64,000 bases of DNA from Lagopus muta. Its lineage: Eukaryota; Chordata; Aves; Galliformes; Phasianidae. The notes beneath the pieces were generated by a model, which was not told where the DNA came from, did no database searches, and saw only the letters and a list, made by a program, of their open reading frames with translations. The translations under genes were made by a program, and so were the position numbers. The DNA is taken from positions 58,673,634 through 58,737,633 of the forward strand of contig NC_064435.1 in NCBI RefSeq assembly GCF_023343835.1, in the 5' to 3' direction. Below, in pieces: positions 25,411-39,345 of the stretch. Positions within the stretch are counted from its first letter, which is position 1. Every line of letters starts with the position of its first letter.

Positions 25411-25572
25411 AATAGAATCACAGTCATTAGGGTTGGAAAGGACTGCTAAGATCATGTAGTCCAACCATCTGCCCACCCCACGTCCCTCAGTGCCACATCA
25501 GCACAGTTCCTGAACACCTCAAGGAACAGTGACCCCACCCTTCCCTCAGCAGCTTGTTCCAGGGATCTTCAG
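25411..25572 (-). mobile_element. CR1 LINE fragment, antisense
   Basis: 'tagaatcacagtcattaggg', 'ttggaaaggactgctaagat', 'gtccaaccatctgccc' and 'cctcaaggaacagtgacccc' read as the reverse complement of a CR1 3' region. It is 5'-truncated near 25572, at 'ttccagggatcttcag'. Confidence 0.9.
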
Positions 25573-27610
25573 TTAACTTTATTCTCTGCTTACATATGCA
25601 GGTTTGAAGGAGAACAACTGATTAAGTTGATTTTACCAATGAGTAAGAAATTCTGTAGTGCCTGGCTGCTGTGGAGCTGCTATCCTGCTGAGCTGGTGGA
25701 ACGTGGTGTCTGGGCAGGGAGCAGCACAGGTGTGTCTCTGGCAGCAGTGGGCTCTGAGGCTGTGTTGTTGCTGCCTCAGCCACTGCGGATGACCACTGCT
25801 GATTCTTTTAAAGATGAGGTACCAGCTGAGGACTTGAAGAGGTTTTAAGCTCTTTTACTCATCCATGGATACCACAGGCCTGTCAGTTCTGACACCTTAC
25901 CAATGACAGCTGGTTTGTTCACTTTGTTAGCCTGGTTGGTACCTTACTGCTTTGTTTTTGTTCTGTCAGGCAATTTACTATAAGCAGATGCAGTGGCTTT
26001 ATTTACAAAATAATGCCATCTTCGAGTCTTTGTTTTTGTGTACTTACTGCAGTCAAATTTTAAGTGCAGCTGGCACGAGTAAAGGGACAAAAGCATAATG
26101 TGTTAAACTAGAAATCCATAAGGTTTCAGAAAGAGAAACTCACACAGGTGAATCCAGAGTAGTGTCTTTGTCCCTAGCAACAAAGGAAACACTGAGTTGT
26201 CAAAGCTGCTTCTTCATCTGTTGGGTTGCTTCATGTAGGAGTTACTTTTCCATGCGGATAACCACTCTTCTTTCATCAGGCTGCCGTACCTGAAAGGTTG
26301 TGTCCTAAGGGTTCCCCCTAAGGCACAAACAGCACTGATCTGCTAGTGAGCTTTATGTTTGCGAAGGCAATTGAGCTAATTCTGATCTTGGTTTCTGCTA
26401 GGTCTGGCTAACACCTCTACTTGGGCAAATAGACCAAGCCCACAGCCACGTCAGATTTTATTTTAGTTGAAGGTGTCTTTGTGACCTCTTCAAGGTATGT
26501 GACCCTATGCTGGGCCATGGCTATCAAAACCAGGAAGCGTCTCTTGCCTTCTGCTGGTAAAAGCAAAGATGCTGGTGAAGTGTTGCAGAATCTTCCCTTC
26601 CTGATTTTTGCAGATTTCAGAAAACAAAGAAGGCTTCAAAGGCTGTGTGACAGCATTACCCTGAAGCTCTTGTTACACTGTGGAGTTTGGAGCCTTAACT
26701 CTTTTTGTATAAGTGCTATCTTTGTGTTGTCCTGAGGGTTGCCAGCCTGCCCCTTTAAAAAAAAGTGCTGGCCTATGCTGTAATTTGCTCTACTCAGGAT
26801 TTATTTTCTCCTTCCCTGATCTATTTGCCTGCTTTCCACTGGTTATGGGGAACATTTAGACAACTTGTTAGCTTAGGCAAAAAAAACCACAAATCACCCC
26901 AAACTCACCCTCTTGTTGTCTCCTACTGTGCCGTAGCATGCTTCCCCTTCTGCACACTTGTACATCCCCCCATAAAGTGAAAAACAATGTAATGAAGTGT
27001 GATAACAGAGGCTTAATACAGATTCTGTTTTGGAGGCTATAGCCATGCATTGCTGTACAGTGAACTGTTGTATGTGTGCTGTTGAGCACTCAGAGGTGAG
27101 GGAGCTGCTGTGGGCATGGTGTTTAAGCTTATCTCAAGCATGCCATGTCCAGAGGGGCAGAGTGGAGATGGGGAGCTCTGAGAGAAGTTGCTGGATGGAT
27201 ATCCATTGTGGCTTTACATCTGCTGCTGTGGGCAGACTGGTTTGGCAGCACCTCAAAACCCACCGCCCCTCCCTGAATTATTCCCAGAAGCATCTGGCTA
27301 CAGGAGCCAGCTCATGGGTTGCAGATCACAGGAAACAGCTTGCTGCAACAAATGTGTCTTCCTTTGCTCAGATGACCCTCAGTAAAGGTACACCTGCGTC
27401 ATTTCTAGGAAGTGTAGTAGTGTTGGCAAGCAAGAGGGGGATGTTGCTGGTGTGTGCAAAGCCCTGTCTTACAGCAGGCTTCCACCAGTGTTAAACCCCA
27501 GGCAATGTAGAGAGGTGGTGTTTGAGCACCTCTGCAGCTAACTTGCAAGTCCTGCCTCTGGATGCCTGGAGTAAAGCTAGATATTTAGATATTTCCTCAA
27601 GTGTGTGGGT

Positions 27611-27658
27611 TGTTGTTTTGTTTTGTTTTGTTTTGCTGTTTTTTTTTTTTTTTTTTTT
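27611..27658. repeat. (TTTTG)n followed by T20
   Basis: TGTTGTTTTGTTTTGTTTTG-type pentamers leading into twenty consecutive T (27639-27658). Together they look like the reverse of an A-rich tail. Confidence 0.9.
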
Positions 27659-28696
27659 CATTGCTATAGCTCAGCTCGTGAGTGGTGTCTGTGTCTCACA
27701 CCCTTTGTCTCACCAGTTGCATCCTGAGTTCCCAGGGCCATGTTGCCTAACAAGGAAGTACTACAGCATGCTGTGGGTACCTTTCTACCCTGATGAGTCT
27801 CTTACAATGTGTAGGTAGCATGCTTGAGTCCTGTTGGTCAGGTTTATGGGTGTGTGTGCTTATCTTGGAAGATCAGAGTCACTAGCTCCATCTGTCTTGG
27901 GAGATGTTGACTGTTTCAGCCTTTCCATCAGTTCCATCCAAATGAGAGAGCTGAAAGAGACATGAAGATGGTGCTTCCATATCAGCAGTAGCTGAGAGGA
28001 AATGTTTCCCTGCTAGCATAAGCCTGGCTAGCTAAGCTTGTTCACCCTCACTCACTGACTAGAACCCTTCCATGGTTGCTTTCTTGTAAGTGGTATGGAC
28101 AGATTAGTTCCAGCAAACCAGATCACCCTTGCTTACAGACCTCCTGGCACTGTAAGGGCTGTCTGTGTTGACGATGCATGCTGCTGGAAAGCTGCTTGCA
28201 CATAGAAATAACAAGGGGGAAGTGATATCCTGGCTTTGGAAGGATGCTCACTGCTGCAAGAATTGCTGTCAGAGGTGTTTCTAGGGGTGTGCTGACTCCT
28301 AGGTCCACAGGTCCATACAGACAGCTTCCTGTGGTCTCACATCTGTGTGGTGCACAGCAGCTATGTAATGGTCTCACATCCCTTTTGTGTTGTGAGGCTG
28401 TGTCAGCTCATGCAGACGTATGTGGCTCATGGAGACGAGCATATTCATGTTCTGTGCTGGGTGGCTGCAAAGTCTGTTGGTCACGTTTTGGTTCCTGCCT
28501 TCTTGTGGAAATATGGCATCTGACTGACAACATACGTGATGGTTAAGGGCAAACATAAGCAAACCTTGTGTTTTTTAGCTTTCACACTGCCTAAAATGTC
28601 AGGAGTAGTTGCTGTTTGATGTGGTGAAGGAATCTGCTCTTGAAGTTGCTGATCAGCTACAGTGCGTACAGGTGGGCTCTGAGAGAGAGCTGATCC

Positions 28697-28943
28697 AGTG
28701 TAATGTTGGAAAAGATCTTAGAGATCATCTAGTCCAATTCCCAGCCCACCCCCCCCATGCCCAATAGACCATGTACCTCAGTACCCTCTTCATGAAAACC
28801 TCCAAGGACGGTGACTGGACCACCTCCCTGGGCAGCCAGTGCATTACTGTTCTTTCTGAGGAGAAATTTTTTGCCTAATACCTAACCTGAACTTTCCCTG
28901 AGGAAAGTTTGAGGCCTTTACATCTTGTTATCACTTGATAACT
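28697..28943 (-). mobile_element. CR1 LINE fragment, antisense
   Basis: 'gttggaaaagatcttagaga', 'tcatctagtccaattccc', 'cctccaaggacggtgactgg', 'ccacctccctgggcagcc' and 'gaggagaaattttttgcct' form a colinear antisense CR1 3' segment. The terminal octamers have been lost on the left side. Confidence 0.9.
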
Positions 28944-30080
28944 TCATCTGGCTAGAACTGGTTCTGGAGACTTTACTAAGGAGGTTATCCCAAGGAAGCT
29001 GGATGTACAGAATTCAGTTCAAACTTTCTATCTGTGTCAATAGCGTGAAGAGTACTGGCACTTGGAAAGAACAGAATGACTGTGTGTGGTATCTGCCTAC
29101 ACATGCAATGTTTATCTGAGTCTGGGCATCAATACTTAGCAGCTTGGATCTCAGTAAAATATGATAAGTTCTGAAGTAGGGTGTGGAAGAATAGAGCTAC
29201 CCTGAATTTGCTTGCTTGGTAATGCTGCTGTGGGGGAGCTTTTCTATTACCCATTCAAAATGATGTTTATTTCAGAAATGGAAGGAAGGAGGCTGATGAT
29301 TACCAAATTTCTGGTTGAAACAAGTGCTGCGTCTGGTGGCACAGTCACTGCCACCAGACAGCGTGGTTGTGTGCCTTTTCAAGGAAAAAGGTATCTAAAG
29401 GAAAATAACATATTCAGGTGTCTATCTTATAGGAAGGAAAGTTATTTCATTTTTGGCTCTCTTGAAACTGTGTGTCTTCCCATCTTCTTTAACAGTGAAA
29501 TACTTAGGTGAAATCTAGTGCACTTTTCACATGTTTGCTAATTTAGGAAATTGCTGTGTTTCATGTCTAGCTTTATTATCTTAGCAGAAGATGTGTGGAC
29601 AACTCCTGTACTAGCCTGACACATTTAAAACAGTCAAAGGAAAGCTGCTTTGAACAATATCACTGTTTAATTGAATAAAGGAGCTGAGTTCTGGGTGTGT
29701 TGTCTTATGTACCTTTGTTATCTTTGTGAAGCAGGTGAGATACCAGTTCTTTAAGTAACAATTCTGGTCTTAAGCAAGCATTTCACAACAGTTACTTGAC
29801 TCATGAGCAGTTGGGAATAGCAGCCTAGATCCATGTTACTTGTGTGGAAAGGACTCCCTAGGTGAGGCCTTACAAAGGCTTATCACAGTTTGCTTGATTG
29901 TCATTAGCCTGTATTTTCTTTGGTGGCTGGGATGTAGTGGGGTGGTGAATTGGTTAAGCTTGGGGTTTGGGGTTCTCTCCTAAACTGCCTTGTGGTCCTT
30001 CTTCAGAAAGAGGATAAAGAGATCTTATATTGGAGTGATGCCACTGTGTCTGCTGAATCATGACCATGAAAACTGCTAAA

Positions 30081-30113
30081 GGAGGGGAGGAGGGAGGGAA
30101 GGGGGGGGAAGGG
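30081..30113 (+). other. G-quadruplex-prone purine tract
   Basis: GGGG, GGG, GGG, G8 and GGG separated by short A/GA spacers within 33 bp, wholly purine on the coding strand of PARD6G. Suitable for quadruplex or triplex (H-DNA) structure. Low-complexity origin is likely. Confidence 0.7.
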
Positions 30114-32956
30114 TCTGTGCTAAATAACAAGTGTTGTATGCCAATGGTTATTTTTGGTGGTTGCAATTACAGTCCTTCTCTTTGACGACTGCACTGGTGT
30201 TTGTGTAAATGGATGCTGAGTTACGACAGCAAAGCCACTGAGTACCTAAGCCAAATCTGAAGAATAGTGGACACGTTTGCAGCAATGAGCCTGCTCTTCT
30301 CTGCTCTTCCAGCCCGTGACCCTGAGAGCAACTTCCTTGTGTAAACATGGATGTAAGCAGTCAGGATATTTTTGTTCAGGAGCAATATCAGGAGAGTTAG
30401 CTGGGAAGAGGCAGCGCAGAAGATGGAGCAGTGGTTAGGCTTTTGAGTCTTTGTCTCAGTGGGAAAGTATGAATGCATTTAATAGTGTGTTTGACTGGCT
30501 GGGACCCAGCCCTGACCGCAGCGCCTGCTGATGCTGCAGGGATTGCTTTGGCTTTTAGCATATGGATGAAGGAAAAGCACTTTTAGGAGTTTATTAGTAG
30601 GCTGAGAAGAGCAACTCTTTTTTTCTGCCCTTCACCCTTATCTTTTTTTTTGTCCTCTTTCAGCGAGACTCAGTGTTTAGACATCTTGTGAATGAATGGC
30701 AGAAAGTCTTTGACTTCTGTTTTGAGGAGAAGCCAGGAGTGACTAACATTCCTTAATCTGATTTTATTGCACATTCTTGTCTTGGATATGTTTTCTCTTT
30801 TGCCCAATCAAAAGAAGAAAACAATCCCTGGTGCAAGTGGCTTCTAAGCTCTGTCTTCCTGTAGCTCCACATGTGGCTCTCTGTATCCACTTGGGAACTG
30901 ACTTTGTGCATTGTTTTGTTTTTATGCATAAACTCTGTCTCCAGATTGTGACTTGAATAAAAGCAGGAGGGAGTTCAGATGCTCGAGTCAGTGATGCCAG
31001 CTGTGGCAGACAGCAGATAATGGCTGTGCTGGTTTTTGCATTAGCATTCTAGAAATACCTGGCTTGGCTGTTTCCTGATTGGGGGATCTCTAGGTAAATG
31101 CTTGGTTTGCTGGTTTTATGTATGTATTTATTTATTTCCACAGGAAACAAAGTATTCAAAACTTCTCTGGAGAAAATTAGGAATGCCTTTCTGTGTGCAT
31201 AACTGTGGCATTCTTTCGTTTGCACATGTTACTGGCCTTTGTGTGGTGGGACCTCTCTGCATGCTGGTAGAATGTGTGGCACAGAAACAAAGTGCCCACA
31301 GTCCCTATCTGCACCTCTGTTCACTCCCATTTCTGCCTCTTCCTTTAACTGACAGATGTAGGAGATGGTTTTGACAGGAGTTGAGAGCGTTGAAAATGGT
31401 TCCAAGGAGACGACAGCCTTACAAAACGTGATCAAAGCATGCTGGTGTCACTGAAATATGAGCGTTGTTCTTGATGCTTGTTTGTAGCTTATTAAGTAAG
31501 TCTTCCGTGCATGTACAGTTTCATTTCATAGGCAGATGGCTTTTAAGTAAAATAACTTCTCAGTGTTCTCTCCTAAAGTAAAACACTGCTTCCTTCCTTC
31601 CCCCCACCTCCCAAAGAGAAGTTTGAAGTCTTCAGCTACTAGTAGTGCTCAATCCCATCCTGTTTGTTTATTAATCAGCTGGCTTTGATTTTCCTTTTGC
31701 TTAATTTAGTCCGAGTGCTTGGGGGTGCATAGATGGGAATGCAGGCTCAGGAGTGGAGCCTTTCAAGGAAAAATTTAAGTAGTAAATGGAAGTAGCAGGG
31801 GATATGTCCTTCAGCTAAGCTCTGGAAGACAGCACTGTGGCACGTTTCTTGCAGCTTCAAAGAATGAAGCAGTGATTCCCGGGGAAGTATGCTATAGTTA
31901 AGCAGTTAGGTAAACTTCAGCTGCTTTACTTAGCTTTGGCAATGCTGGCCACTTCTATTTGCAAAGCCCTTGTTTCTAGAGCCTGTGGTTGGCTGCTGAG
32001 GTGCTCCTGCACGTCTTCTCATTTTCGCAGTTGCTGAGGAAAATCCTTGACCTGAAAACACGAGTGAAGTATCTGCAGGCCTAGCTACACTGATACTGGT
32101 CCAAGCAATTGCCTTTTGGCTCCCTCTGTGTCTCTTGGCAGGACATGAACCACTTTTGCTCCAGAAGCCGCATAGTTGGGTTAGTGTGGTGCCAAGCTTG
32201 AATTCCTGTGCCTGGTGTCTGGAGCAGGGTGGGTGCGTCTGCAAAGGATGCGACAGCAGTGCCCTTGGCGTTGGTGCTCCAGGGGTATCACGGCAGAGCT
32301 GCGTGTGTAAATATATATTCTTAATTTTTCTCTTCCCATGCTGTGTACTTTTTAGGATGAGGAAGTGGAAGTGGGTATACACGTGTGGCTAGCATCAGAT
32401 ATTCACTACACTGTAAGCAAATATTCCTTTGCACAACACCTAGATTTCTCTAGCATACGTTTTGTGAGTAGTTCTTTACTGGTATTAATACAGGTATCCT
32501 TGGACTACAAGGGGTTGCAAGGTGACAGCTAGCAAACACGTGTCCTCCAGGGTCATGTTTTCCTTTAAAAACTTCACATTGACTTTACCACCTAACCTTA
32601 CAGGAAGGAAGAAAACGGTGGTTTCCAGAGGCTAACCTCAGGCCTTCAGTGATGAGTCATGGCTGGGGACTAGAAAGAAGGATGGACTTTCTAGAAATTC
32701 AGTGCCTCTATGGGAGGAGGGAGGATGAAGGAGGATTCTGCATGAGAGCAGGGAAACAAACTCTCTTGGAAGCTTTGTTAGCAGTGTTTTCTTAGCTTGA
32801 GTTCAGTCCCCCTCTGTATGCACATAGCTCCCTGAACCACCTGGGAACTGTGACGTGGTAGTTCAGGAGAGCTTCAGTGATTGTGTTGATGGAGGGGAGA
32901 AAGTAAAATGCCAGTATGTTGAGGTAAAAAAGAAACCCTCTGAAAAGTGAAAGGTC

Positions 32957-32992
32957 TTTTTTTTTTTTCCTTGAGAGAGAGAGAGAGAGAGA
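32957..32992. repeat. T12 followed by (GA)10 microsatellite
   Basis: T run at 32957-32968, then CCTT, then alternating GA from 32973 to 32992. A simple intronic repeat. Confidence 0.85.
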
Positions 32993-35900
32993 ACTTTTCT
33001 GCTAATACCTCAGCTTTCTGCAACAGAGTAGTTCTTTGCCTGGCAAAGTCTTTCAAATAGTTAGACTAAGGCTCATAAGGCTGAATTACAGCATGCATGC
33101 TAATAAGAATTTATTGTTTTTGTGCCCTTGAATTGAACAAAAACACTCCCACTCGGTATTTTCAGTCTGGAGGAAAGCACACAGTTCCCCTTGTGCATTG
33201 CTCTCCCCTTTCCCAGCCACTCTTCTGTGCTATGAGGAGTGCTGCAGATCTGCTCGTGCTGTAATTTGTGCAGCCTGTTTCCTTGTGTAGCCTGTGCCTG
33301 TCTTTGTACTGGCAAAAGTGGGTCTTAGGAAAACTGGGGAGGGCATGCACTTGGGAGGGAAGAGGTGTATGGTCCTGTATTAAGCTGAGACAGCAGCTGG
33401 AAGAGTTGGGAGTGTTTTGATTAATCCTCCCATGCTTCTTAGAGGCATATAAAAGGGAGAGGAGGAGGAGGAATTTACATTCTCTGCCAAAGCTTCCCAC
33501 AAGTTGCAATCCTTTTTTAAAAGGGAGTTTACCATAAAGGGCCAAACTGTACTTTGAGACCCAGTGAAGCATCCAGCTTTTGTCATGTGGCCCCACAGAG
33601 CAGTGTCCCCATGGCCAGGTGGAAGCTGGCATGAAAGGTCTACTTTCTGGGAGAAGCTTCAGATTTTGAGGGCAGCCTTATCCCCTCATGTTTGACTGGA
33701 AAGCAGCCTCAGCTGAAGCCCTGGTGTCAGCGTCCTCACCTTGGTTCCTGCTTCCCTTCCTCCATGTCTTCTCTATGGTGATGGACTTTTCCTGTTCTCG
33801 CAGGCTGAGCCTCTGTGTAAGGGAGGCTTTTACACGCAGGGAGGCCACTTCAAAAGCAGCTCTAGAAGTTGATGTTCACGGGAGTTTTGTCCGGTGTTGT
33901 CAGTGATAGAGAACAGCTTAAAAAAAAATAATCCAGATTTAAATGGTTAGGAAGATGTGCAAGAGAAAATTGAATGTAGTGTGGGAGGAGGCTTGCTTTC
34001 TAATAGAAATGGGTGAGAAAAGGTAGGATGAGAGGACTTAGACCCATGAGAAGTGCTAACTTTCCTTGTGGGCAATGCTGTGTTGGTGAGGTATAGGAGG
34101 AAGGTGTGAGATGTCCTGCAGCCAGTTCTGATTGAGCAAACTTCTTACCTGTGCATGAACAGGTGGAGCAAGTAACAAGGCATCTTCTCCGCCCTCTGCC
34201 AGTTCAACTGCCAGTTTATATTTATAAATAATATTGTTCAGATATACATCAGGGGTCTGCTGGTGAAATCTGTTATGTTCTTAGAGACCAACTGCCCAAC
34301 TCCTTGTCTTCCAGAAGTCTGGGTCACTTCTTTTTCAAACATGCTTGATCTAAACGCTGTTATTCTGTCCTTCTGAAGACCAAATCTTCTGTTTGCCTCA
34401 TGTAACAAATGATGGGCAAATTGGAAAATATAAGGAAAATTATGCAGTGCTGTTGCTCTTAGATTATGATGTTTCAGATGCAGTTCCCAGTGCCATCCAT
34501 GTAACTATTTGCTTACTGCTAAAATTGCAACCTCAGCATTGTAAATGCTTGGATTTTTTTTTTTAATTGGAAGAAAGGAGTGCATATTACTTCTTCCACC
34601 CACTCTTGTTTGAAATTGAAAGACTGTTTTTGACCTTTGTGAATAATCAATATTTAAAAGCTAGCCAGAATTAAGGGTGCTACATCCTAAGTGGCTTGCA
34701 TCTCACACATGCTCATCATGCATACCATGTGCTTTCCCTTGGCCAGCTTGGGAAGCAATTCAATTAACCAGTCACTAATTGTCTGTGTCCGTGTGGTTTG
34801 GGATGCGCAGGCATTCCTGACGCAGCAGAGAGCAATGCATTCAAGGCTTGCTCGACATCTTGTTCGGCAGCTCCAAGGTGGATGGATGTGTGACTATGGT
34901 CCTTCAACCCTTGGCAGTATTGCTGACATGGTGCAGTCTCCCACAGGGCTCTCTGCTGCTGAATTTCTGTTGCTTCCCTCTTCCTGGAGGTCTTGCTGCT
35001 TGGAGAGGTTGTTGGGCATGCTCTGCTTTGTTCAGGTCCTGTGGAATAGCTGAGTTGGAGAAAAGCATCTGTGGTGGCTAGACTGGTTTTTGCACTGCTG
35101 ATGACTTAATCTTCTGACTATGTGATGTGTCTGAGACTAGGTCTGCTGGAGACACACCTGAGTAACTTTGGTTGTGGAGATTATTAAAGAAAAATGTTCC
35201 CCCTCTAGTTATAATAAAACTTCTGTAATCCATTTCCTGAGTCCCAGCATAAAGGTAATCTGACTGAACTATCATGTTACGCTTTTAATTTTCATTTCTC
35301 CCTTGCTGTTTGACCAGCAGTCTGTGCCAGGTTTGCTGGATCAGGTTAAGTTTAGAAGACCTCATTTTGCTGCCCTTATTTCAGGGCAGGAAACAGTATA
35401 CTGCTCTGTCCTACAAGAGGAAGTCCTCTCTAGATCGAAGCATAAAAACTTTATTCCATTAAATATGGCACATTATGGCAGGAAAGGGCCCTGCTGCCTT
35501 GAACCTGCTTGGTTTCGGACTCTTAAGTAGTCTGACCCATGTAATATTAACTTTTAAAATGCTCTCTGCTAGACACTGGAAGCTGCAGTTCCCCTTCTTG
35601 GTCTTCATCTCTAAGTCAGTGATCATAAGGCTTAAGGAATTTGCAGCAGACTCGCAACTTCAGTAAGCAGTAGAGACTTCAACATATTGTGAATCTCTAG
35701 GTTTAGGATTAGTTTAATCAGAAATTCAGGTTGCTTTGCATTGCAACCTTGCAGCCATCTGCATTGGGTTGTGCCTAATTTTATAGCATATGCTTCTAAA
35801 ACCCTGCTTTTAAAGAAGCACTTCCTGGTTGTTGCTTACATCTTCAAGCCTGTGGGATCTGGCGTTGGACCTTGTGTTCATTTGTGGGGATGGAAAGGAA

Positions 35901-36150
35901 AGGTGTGCAGCTCATCCTGCTTAACAGCTGTTCCCGAGCCAGAGGTTTTTGCATGTGGCCTTGGGTGCAAAATCGTGTTGCAGCAGGTTGGATGGAAGGA
36001 TTAGAGAGAGCCAGCTGTTGGCACAAAGGCTGCTTACTGTCTGTGACGCAGTGTGAAATCAATTGGATAAGTACAGCTCTTGCATCTTACCAGGAAGTTT
36101 TTTTTTTCTTAACCCTTTTAATCACTGTGGGAAATCCAAAATCAAACTTC

Positions 36151-36176
36151 TTTTTTTTTTTTTTTTTTTTTTTTTT
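36151..36176. repeat. T homopolymer (26 nt)
   Basis: Twenty-six consecutive T in intron 2. About 200 bp to its right lies a separate A-rich patch (36374-36400). The two could pair, but no retroposed unit between them is recognisable. Confidence 0.95.
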
Positions 36177-36373
36177 GTTTTAATGCTTTTTTCGAAACTG
36201 AGACTAAAATTCTGGGAGTTCTTTGTTTTGTTTTTGGTGGGGATATCCGTGGGATAGGTGAAGATGCTACCGTGACAGATGCAGTGAGTGAGCTTCCCTC
36301 CTGATGTGTCTTGACTGGGGCTACCCAAAGTTTGCTCACAAAGACTCTGAAGTGAAATTGCAATCATGCTGCC

Positions 36374-36400
36374 AAAAAATAAAAAAAATTAAAAAAAAAA
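36374..36400. repeat. A-rich low-complexity patch
   Basis: A6, T, A8, TT, A10: a short interrupted A tract in intron 2. Confidence 0.8.
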
Positions 36401-39244
36401 TCAGGCACTTCATGTACAGCAAGATTTTCAGGAGTCTGAGAGAGTTCTCCAGGGAAGTGCTTAAAGTTAGAACACCTATCTTTCTTGTTCACAAACTTGG
36501 TATTTGCCAGCTGTTACCTGGGAGCTGTGGGGTGGCTGCTGCGGAGAAGTGCAGGTGCGTTTCTTGGGTCCATTAAAAAAAAAAAAGAACAAAAAAAATG
36601 GCAACATGGCAACATGGAACTCTCAACCTTAGCTAGCAGGCAACATATCTATGATTCATCCTGCGCTGTCAGGTTCTCTTGAATAAAGAGATTGCAGGAC
36701 TTTTAAGATCACTCTTCAGATGGTATTTCAGTAGAGTAGGTAGCAGTTGTCTGTCTGGATGCTTTTGGACTACGCATCTAGTATCGTGTTTTTCAGGTTA
36801 ACTTGTTCTTAAGTTGTGTATGCTCTATAAGCAAAGTATTTTTACATCCTGCATATGAGTAAAATGAGCTCAAATGGGCTGGTGCCAAGGTATGACTATG
36901 GTAGCAGCAGTGACTAAGGTGAAAAAGGAATGGGTCATTAGTGTGTGGGCAGTCTTTAAAAGAGCATATTGTTTTAGAAGTTCTTGCATTGTGCAAACAG
37001 TGGTGTTTGTCTTGGTTGGCAGTTATCAGTGATCTTGTTCTGAGATAAGTGACCACTAGCTGGGCTGTCAGGCAGATGACTTCATGGCTGCGCGGCTCAG
37101 ACTGAACACCTAGCAGAGAACTGCCACCACGAATCCAGGGCTGACTGTTTTGTAGCTGCTGCGTTTCAGAACTGCCATAGAACAGTCACAGCAGGGCTTT
37201 TCCTTTCCAAAAAGTCAAGACAATAGACAGCTTCTTCTAAAGAAGAAAAGAAATGGAGGAGGAAGGCACTAATTGCCCTTTAGAAACAAAATCCCTATCT
37301 TGCTGGGCTGCTTCTGGTCTAAACTTAAAACATTAGATGAATCTTTGAAGCGGTGCAAGAATCTCCAGGTGGTTTTCCTCTCTCCACCGAGCACGTGCCT
37401 GGGTTTCCCACTCACTTCAGGAACAAAACCTGTGGCAGGGATGAGTGAAAAACTTTGTTCGTTGTTGCCGGGAGCAGTGAGATGGATTCAAAAGTGGGGA
37501 GGCAAGGGGAGTGGGGCAGCTCGCGAGTCTGCCTTGTGCTCCTCCAAAACAAATAAGGGTTGGATTTTTATTAAAGCCATGACCAAGTTTTATTTTTTTA
37601 AATGAAAACATAAGCTTTATTGACTTTTTAATGGGATCTAGGAAGGCCCTTCCTGTTATGTTCTGTTTTTAAGCATGTCCTTCTCCAAGCCTATCAGAAA
37701 TCTCTTGCAAGTAGAGTTTAATAATGAATTTTTGGTTTTGTAGCAAAGGGGACGAGGTCAGGCTCTAGTTGCTCTGTAAATGAGATCCCTCAAGCAATCT
37801 ATCACCAGTGTTCATCTCTGTTTCAGTTGGTTGTACGATGGCTCTTGCCCCATGGCAGAGGGGGCAGCTGTTTTGCCAACTGGCAGGTGTCAACCAGTTC
37901 ATCCTGGTGTTTGCGTGCTGGTTGTGGCAACAGTGGTCCTTCCACCTTCAACAGCCCTCTGTCTTCCTAACAAGGAAAACAACTTTCACTTAACTTACAC
38001 CATGTGTGAGGATGAGAGAAATCTTTCTTCTTCTCGTTTTGGCTGTGCTGAAAGTGCTTCTGCAGCCTGAACAGGTTTGGATACTGGAAATATCCTAATG
38101 AATGGACTCCTGTCCTTGCTGTAGGACTTGGTTATGTCCTGGAAGCTCCTTTGAGCAGCTGTTTGCTGGAACCTTACTTGCTTGCAGGTCTTAGAGCAGC
38201 AGATATTACCTCTGCTTTCCCTCTGATATTAATGCTACTTGAGCTTGCTGGCTTTGGCTACCACTTCCCTGCATTCCATAGGTCTCCTCAACATGTGCAG
38301 TCAAGCTGTGACTTCCATAGGTGGTGCACAGCCACATAGCAGTCTTCTCTATATAAGCAATTATAATTTCTGTGTTGGCAAGATGCAAGCTGACTGTGGC
38401 AACTGTTTCATTGGGAACTAGACTTACACAGGAAAGCTGAGTTCTTCCCTCTTTCCCCATGGAGTAAGGGGCTTCCTGAGAGCCTACAGAGAGAACCATC
38501 CCCTCTGACCTGCAGGTATGTGCAGCTGCGTATTACATTCCCCTTGTGCCTGAAGTAGCAGCAAGTCCTTTGCTGCTGGGGATCCATAAGAACTGTTGCA
38601 GACTTCTGAAAACTGAGGGTTGCATGAACCCTACTCTTTCACCAGGTGTTGCTTGTACAGTATTTTCACTTGGGCTGTGGGAGTGCAGACTGGGTTAGGG
38701 TGGTATTGCTGACCTTGGTGTACTTGGAACTGCTTAAGCAGTGCGTTGGAGTCTTTAGTGACTGGGTCTGGCATGCCAGGGGATATAAGGAGAGCCAAAG
38801 GGAGGAACAGATGATAAAGCCTGGCTGTTTTTGTTTACTCCTCTGTCTCTCCTCCATCTCTAGGAAAGGTTGTAAGCAGACACAGTAAAGGACGTAATTA
38901 CTTTCCGTTAAGTCCTGCAAGAGTAAAAGATGAAGTTGTAAATATAACTGAGACTTCTTTTGTACTGTTCTTCTTTATCTATTTGCCACTGCCTTCTGCA
39001 TTTTCAAGCTCCAACTTGCCAAGACACATGCCCGTTCTTATTCTTCTAGTAAACTCCTGACTGGAATAATGGGATGGCAGCTCCAAAATGCATCCTCTTG
39101 CAGGCAGATACATTGGGGTCATTTGTTCTGCATGGTTTTCTTGTGCAGAAACTCAAAAACAGAAGCTGGGACTCATAAGGTGGCAAAGGCCTGGCTGTAC
39201 CAGTCTGAAGATTTGGTTCCTACCAGTGTAATGAAGAGTTGTAC

Positions 39245-39246
<2 letters not shown>

Positions 39247-39288
<42 letters not shown>

Positions 39289-39345
39289 CATACATATGTA
39301 TGCACACACACACACACATATATTTATATGTATGTATGTATATAT
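39247..39345. repeat. Compound (GT)19 / (CA)8 / (GTAT)n microsatellite
   Basis: (GT)19 at 39247-39284, an AT-rich spacer containing the palindrome TACATATGTA (39291-39300), (CA)8 at 39303-39318, then TATG/GTAT units to about 39345. The GT and CA arms are mutually complementary, so the locus can fold as a hairpin or cruciform, and each arm is Z-DNA-prone. Open frames on both strands here are repeat artefacts. Confidence 0.95.
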
